Positions 61,200 to 64,000 of a stretch of 64,000 bases of DNA are shown one piece after another; position 1 is the first letter of the stretch, and every line of letters starts with the position of its first letter. This stretch comes from Trematomus loennbergii (taxonomy: Eukaryota; Chordata; Actinopteri; Perciformes; Nototheniidae): assembly GCA_012861695.1 (NCBI GenBank), contig JAAOOA010000098.1:649001-713000 (forward strand). Reading direction: 5' to 3'. The notes beneath the pieces were generated by a model that saw nothing but the letters and a program-made list of their open reading frames with translations, had not been told where the DNA came from and did not search any database. The translations under genes and the position numbers were made by a program.

Positions 61200-61783
61200 T
61201 AGGGCTGTATCCGAATATTCGTTCGTTGGAGTACTATTCGGGTTTCAATTTCGTTATTCGGATATTCTTTTTTTGAATTTATTGAAATCTCCAATATCAA
61301 CGTAAGAGCTTGTGCCTCTTCGGGGGGTGCTAAGACTTAACCATAAACGTTATCGTTTACTTTCTCGTCGTCTTTATATGCAGATATGACTTTTCTCCGT
61401 TAATCTCCGTCACGTTGTTTCCATAGCAACAACAACTTCCTGTCAACAGCGCTAACTCTCCTTCAAAATAAAAGCATGTCCATAAAAAATAGGAAGCCAA
61501 GCCAAATTACACTTAAGACATATACAACTGCAACGAAAGTAACAAAACAATGCGATATCCTTTCCAATTTCAAAGAACACAAATTGGGTTACATTAACAA
61601 ATAACTATAAACAACAATACTGTAGAATAACAAAATGAATGCCGTGAATAACCCGAAATACACGTGTTGAAGCGGTCGCTGCTGATTACTACCCCCCCCC
61701 CGCGCGGGCCGAATATCCGAATATTCGCTGCTGATTACTACCGAATATCCGGAGCCCGAAAAATGGTATTCGGGACAGCCCTA
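61200..61783. mobile_element. hAT-like MITE with TAGGGCTG ends
   Basis: Left end TAGGGCTGTATCCGAATATT, right end GTATTCGGGACAGCCCTA, imperfect inverted repeats. Flanking octamers GTCTACAC and ATATACAC agree at six of eight bases, consistent with an aged 8-bp duplication. Internal CCGAATATTCG motifs recur near the right end. Confidence 0.75.
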
Positions 61784-62426
61784 ATATACACATGTAAATA
61801 TTGAGACATGCTTCAATGTCTGATCTTTGAGTTTCATAGGGTTTATAATAGGAAATGTATCGACAATTTTATTTTAAAGTTAGTGATGTCCACATTAAAT
61901 AAAATAAGTCAACATATCTTACTTTTTCAGACATCACGCAGATTCGGTGCAACGCGTCACAAATCCTGCTATCAAACATTTACGGCTAGCTTCGGTTTAT
62001 TTCCCACTCTGTAAGCATGAACATGAATGCAGCATTCAGATGTTCCTGAGTTCATACGATTGCAGAGACGGGGTTTAGTTCAAAGTGCTAGATATGTTCA
62101 TATTCAAATGTGATGTTATCAGTGCAGTGACCATCAACTGGCGGCCCGCGGGACAAATCTGGCACGCGAGACATTCTCATCCGGCACGCGCTGTGGCGTA
62201 CGACGTCTCGTGAGTAATGTGCAGTACCGGAGTCCAACAGAGAGGCAGCAGCTGCGCACTGCGTAGCCTTCCTGCCCTGAAGAAGAAGTGATCCTTCGTC
62301 AGCGTGAAGAGTCTGCTGTATATGCTCCGCAGTAGCCCCCGCTGCGAGGCTCCGGCGACTTGACAGTACATGAGCGTGATCTTATCCACATTTCTTTAAA
62401 TAAATCATGTGAGAAGCTACAGTTTT
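61784..62426. other. intron 3, unassigned part with a possible hAT fragment
   Basis: At 62,130-62,175 ACTGGCGGCCCGCGGGACAA resembles one end of hAT-like elements. No partner end found. Confidence 0.35.
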
Positions 62427-62562
62427 TAAAGTGGACGTAACATGACAAACTCATACAGGTATATTCAGACAGACAGTATGAGAAGTATAAAGTGTTTTAT
62501 AGCAAGTAAATCAAGCAAACTTGTTCTAGTATGAACCTGAGAACACGTATGTCCCCTTTAAA
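62427..62562. mobile_element. short TTAA-bounded element
   Basis: Begins TTAAAGTGGACGTAACATGA and ends CGTATGTCCCCTTTAA, about 135 bp. The ends resemble family B but the interior is different. Confidence 0.6.
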
Positions 62563-63491
62563 GCACCAATATCATCTGCAAACTATTGCTTAATTATATC
62601 CTGTATATGTAGATATCAGATACATGGTCAGACATGTATTCAATGATTAAACATCAGACTTTGCTATAGGAAGCAACTCCATTGATAACAGGATTTAATT
62701 GAAAAGGACCCCGCACGATTCGAATGAACTAACTAAAAAAATGCAGATAAATGATAAGAAACAAAATGAATATACATAAACTAATTTTCACTTTATTAGG
62801 TATACCTTTGGATACATGTACAAGAGTGTATATGTAATGACAGTCCCACTGATCTTAAGAAATGACGCTCCAACTAAAGCTCGTAGATATGGCGTTCCTC
62901 TCTGACACTGAAAGGTTCACAGGTATTTCTCATCACGCTTTATCATCTCTGATCATTCACATCTGATTATATCAAGTTGCAGGAAGGTTGGTAGATGTCT
63001 GAGAACAGCCGTGGGATATTTTTTATTGGAGGTAGCTGCTGGGCTTGGTGTAATTATCAGCATGCTGGACAGGTGGAGGCAGAGTTTCGGTCGAGTTAGT
63101 CCTTGTGTTGAACTCAAACTGCTCCTGCATACACCACAGGGACCATTGAGGAAAATAAAATATCAAAAATAAAGAAACTCAGGTAAAGAATATCTGGGAA
63201 AACTTTGACTTTTAGTTCAGCCACTCAAAATGACTTGCAGCAAACTAAAAATAAAGCCAACAAAGTTTGTTAATACAACACTTTTCAACAACAAGGCAAT
63301 GCAGTGCTTTACAAAGCACATACAAAGCATACAGACATAGCGCACAAGAAATGCATATACATTGAAAAGTGAAATAAAAACAGTCTTAAATATAAAACAA
63401 ATCAAGAATGAAAGTTCATTATTTTACTTGATAAGAAAGCTTATTAAACTGATCGTTACTCCTTTCACTCCAAAGAAAATGAACCCTAAAC
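62563..63491. other. intron 3, unassigned part
   Basis: A LINE tail remnant (AACAAGGCAATGCAGTGCTT) lies near 63,288. Otherwise nothing recognised. Confidence 0.4.
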
Positions 63492-63983
63492 TTAAAGTGG
63501 ACCTATCATGCTATATTAATAATAACATAGTGTAGGACCATACCTATATAAGGCATATTTATACTTTTTTTTTTTCAAAATACCAAACAGATCATGCATT
63601 TTAGCCATGCCTCATTTTGCTCAATTGCACTTTTTAGCTCTGTTTTTGCAAGGGCTGATTCAGTGAGAACAGCACCATCTACAGGCCTGGCATATGTACT
63701 ACAGCGTCTCCAGCGCTTTCGAACGGCAATGGCCGTGGCTGTCTCCTCCTGATTGGTGGAGTTGGCCCAATAGCCGTAGCGCCACCGTCCTGACGTCAGG
63801 ACAGTGTTCAAATCTGGATCAGTTTTATCAGATCCGTTGCAGCCCCTTTTTTAGAGATTTGGGTATGGAGGAAAATAGAGAGGGTTGTGTTTTCTGACAC
63901 TTGGTGAGTTCCCTGGAACACCGGGGACACATGTTCATGTATAAAAGACGTACAAAAGTGCATTTTGCATGATTCCCCTTTAA
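63492..63983 (+). mobile_element. TTAA-bounded MITE family B, copy 3
   Basis: Ends TTAAAGTGGACCTATCATGC and GCATGATTCCCCTTTAA; the right end has lost the AGGT seen in the other copies. The interior is nearly identical to copies 1 and 2. Confidence 0.85.
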
Positions 63984-64000
63984 GTTTTATTCATTTGTTA

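Overview
The window is nuclear DNA from a vertebrate, almost certainly a teleost fish. The evidence is spliced genes with long introns, very long CA/GT microsatellites, tRNA-derived SINEs with the teleost-type tail, many non-autonomous DNA transposons with clear terminal inverted repeats, and fragments of fish-type LINEs. There are no bacterial operons, CRISPR arrays, rRNA genes or functional tRNA genes. Most long open frames are artefacts of stop-free tandem repeats.

Three genes can be supported. (1) Plus strand, 10,799-18,422: a Rho GTPase-activating protein of the ARHGAP22/24/25 (FilGAP) subgroup, with the end of a PH domain, a complete RhoGAP domain with its arginine finger, a Ser/acid-rich linker and a C-terminal coiled coil. 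(2) Minus strand, 37,530-23,788: the KIAA1191 (P33MONOX) orthologue, seven coding exons plus a 5' exon. (3) Plus strand, 39,143 to beyond 60,929: the first three recognisable exons of an unidentified protein with a Gln-rich N terminus and an acidic segment. A possible minus-strand 5' untranslated exon lies at the left edge.

Typical coding exons are small islands among mobile elements. Recognised elements include: a TTAA-bounded family carrying a 37-bp minisatellite (three copies); a second TTAA-bounded family (three copies); a PIF/Harbinger-like MITE with TWA target duplications (three copies); several hAT-like elements, two with perfect 8-bp target duplications; a fold-back element with 256-305 bp arms nested in a hAT-like element; three SINE copies; and LINE 3' ends, one with an in-frame 33-bp codon-repeat expansion. 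A separate 2-kb array of a 21-bp satellite occupies 5,287-7,329.

Two cross-cutting observations deserve attention. All three genes carry single-base frame changes (about a dozen in about 3.8 kb of coding sequence), while splice sites, phases and protein similarity remain intact. This points to base-level consensus error more than to pseudogenes. Also, several splice junctions directly abut CA/UG dinucleotide repeats, an arrangement known elsewhere to attract hnRNP L or TDP-43. I found no convincing undescribed multi-gene system. The novelty here is in repeat architecture and its contact with gene structure.
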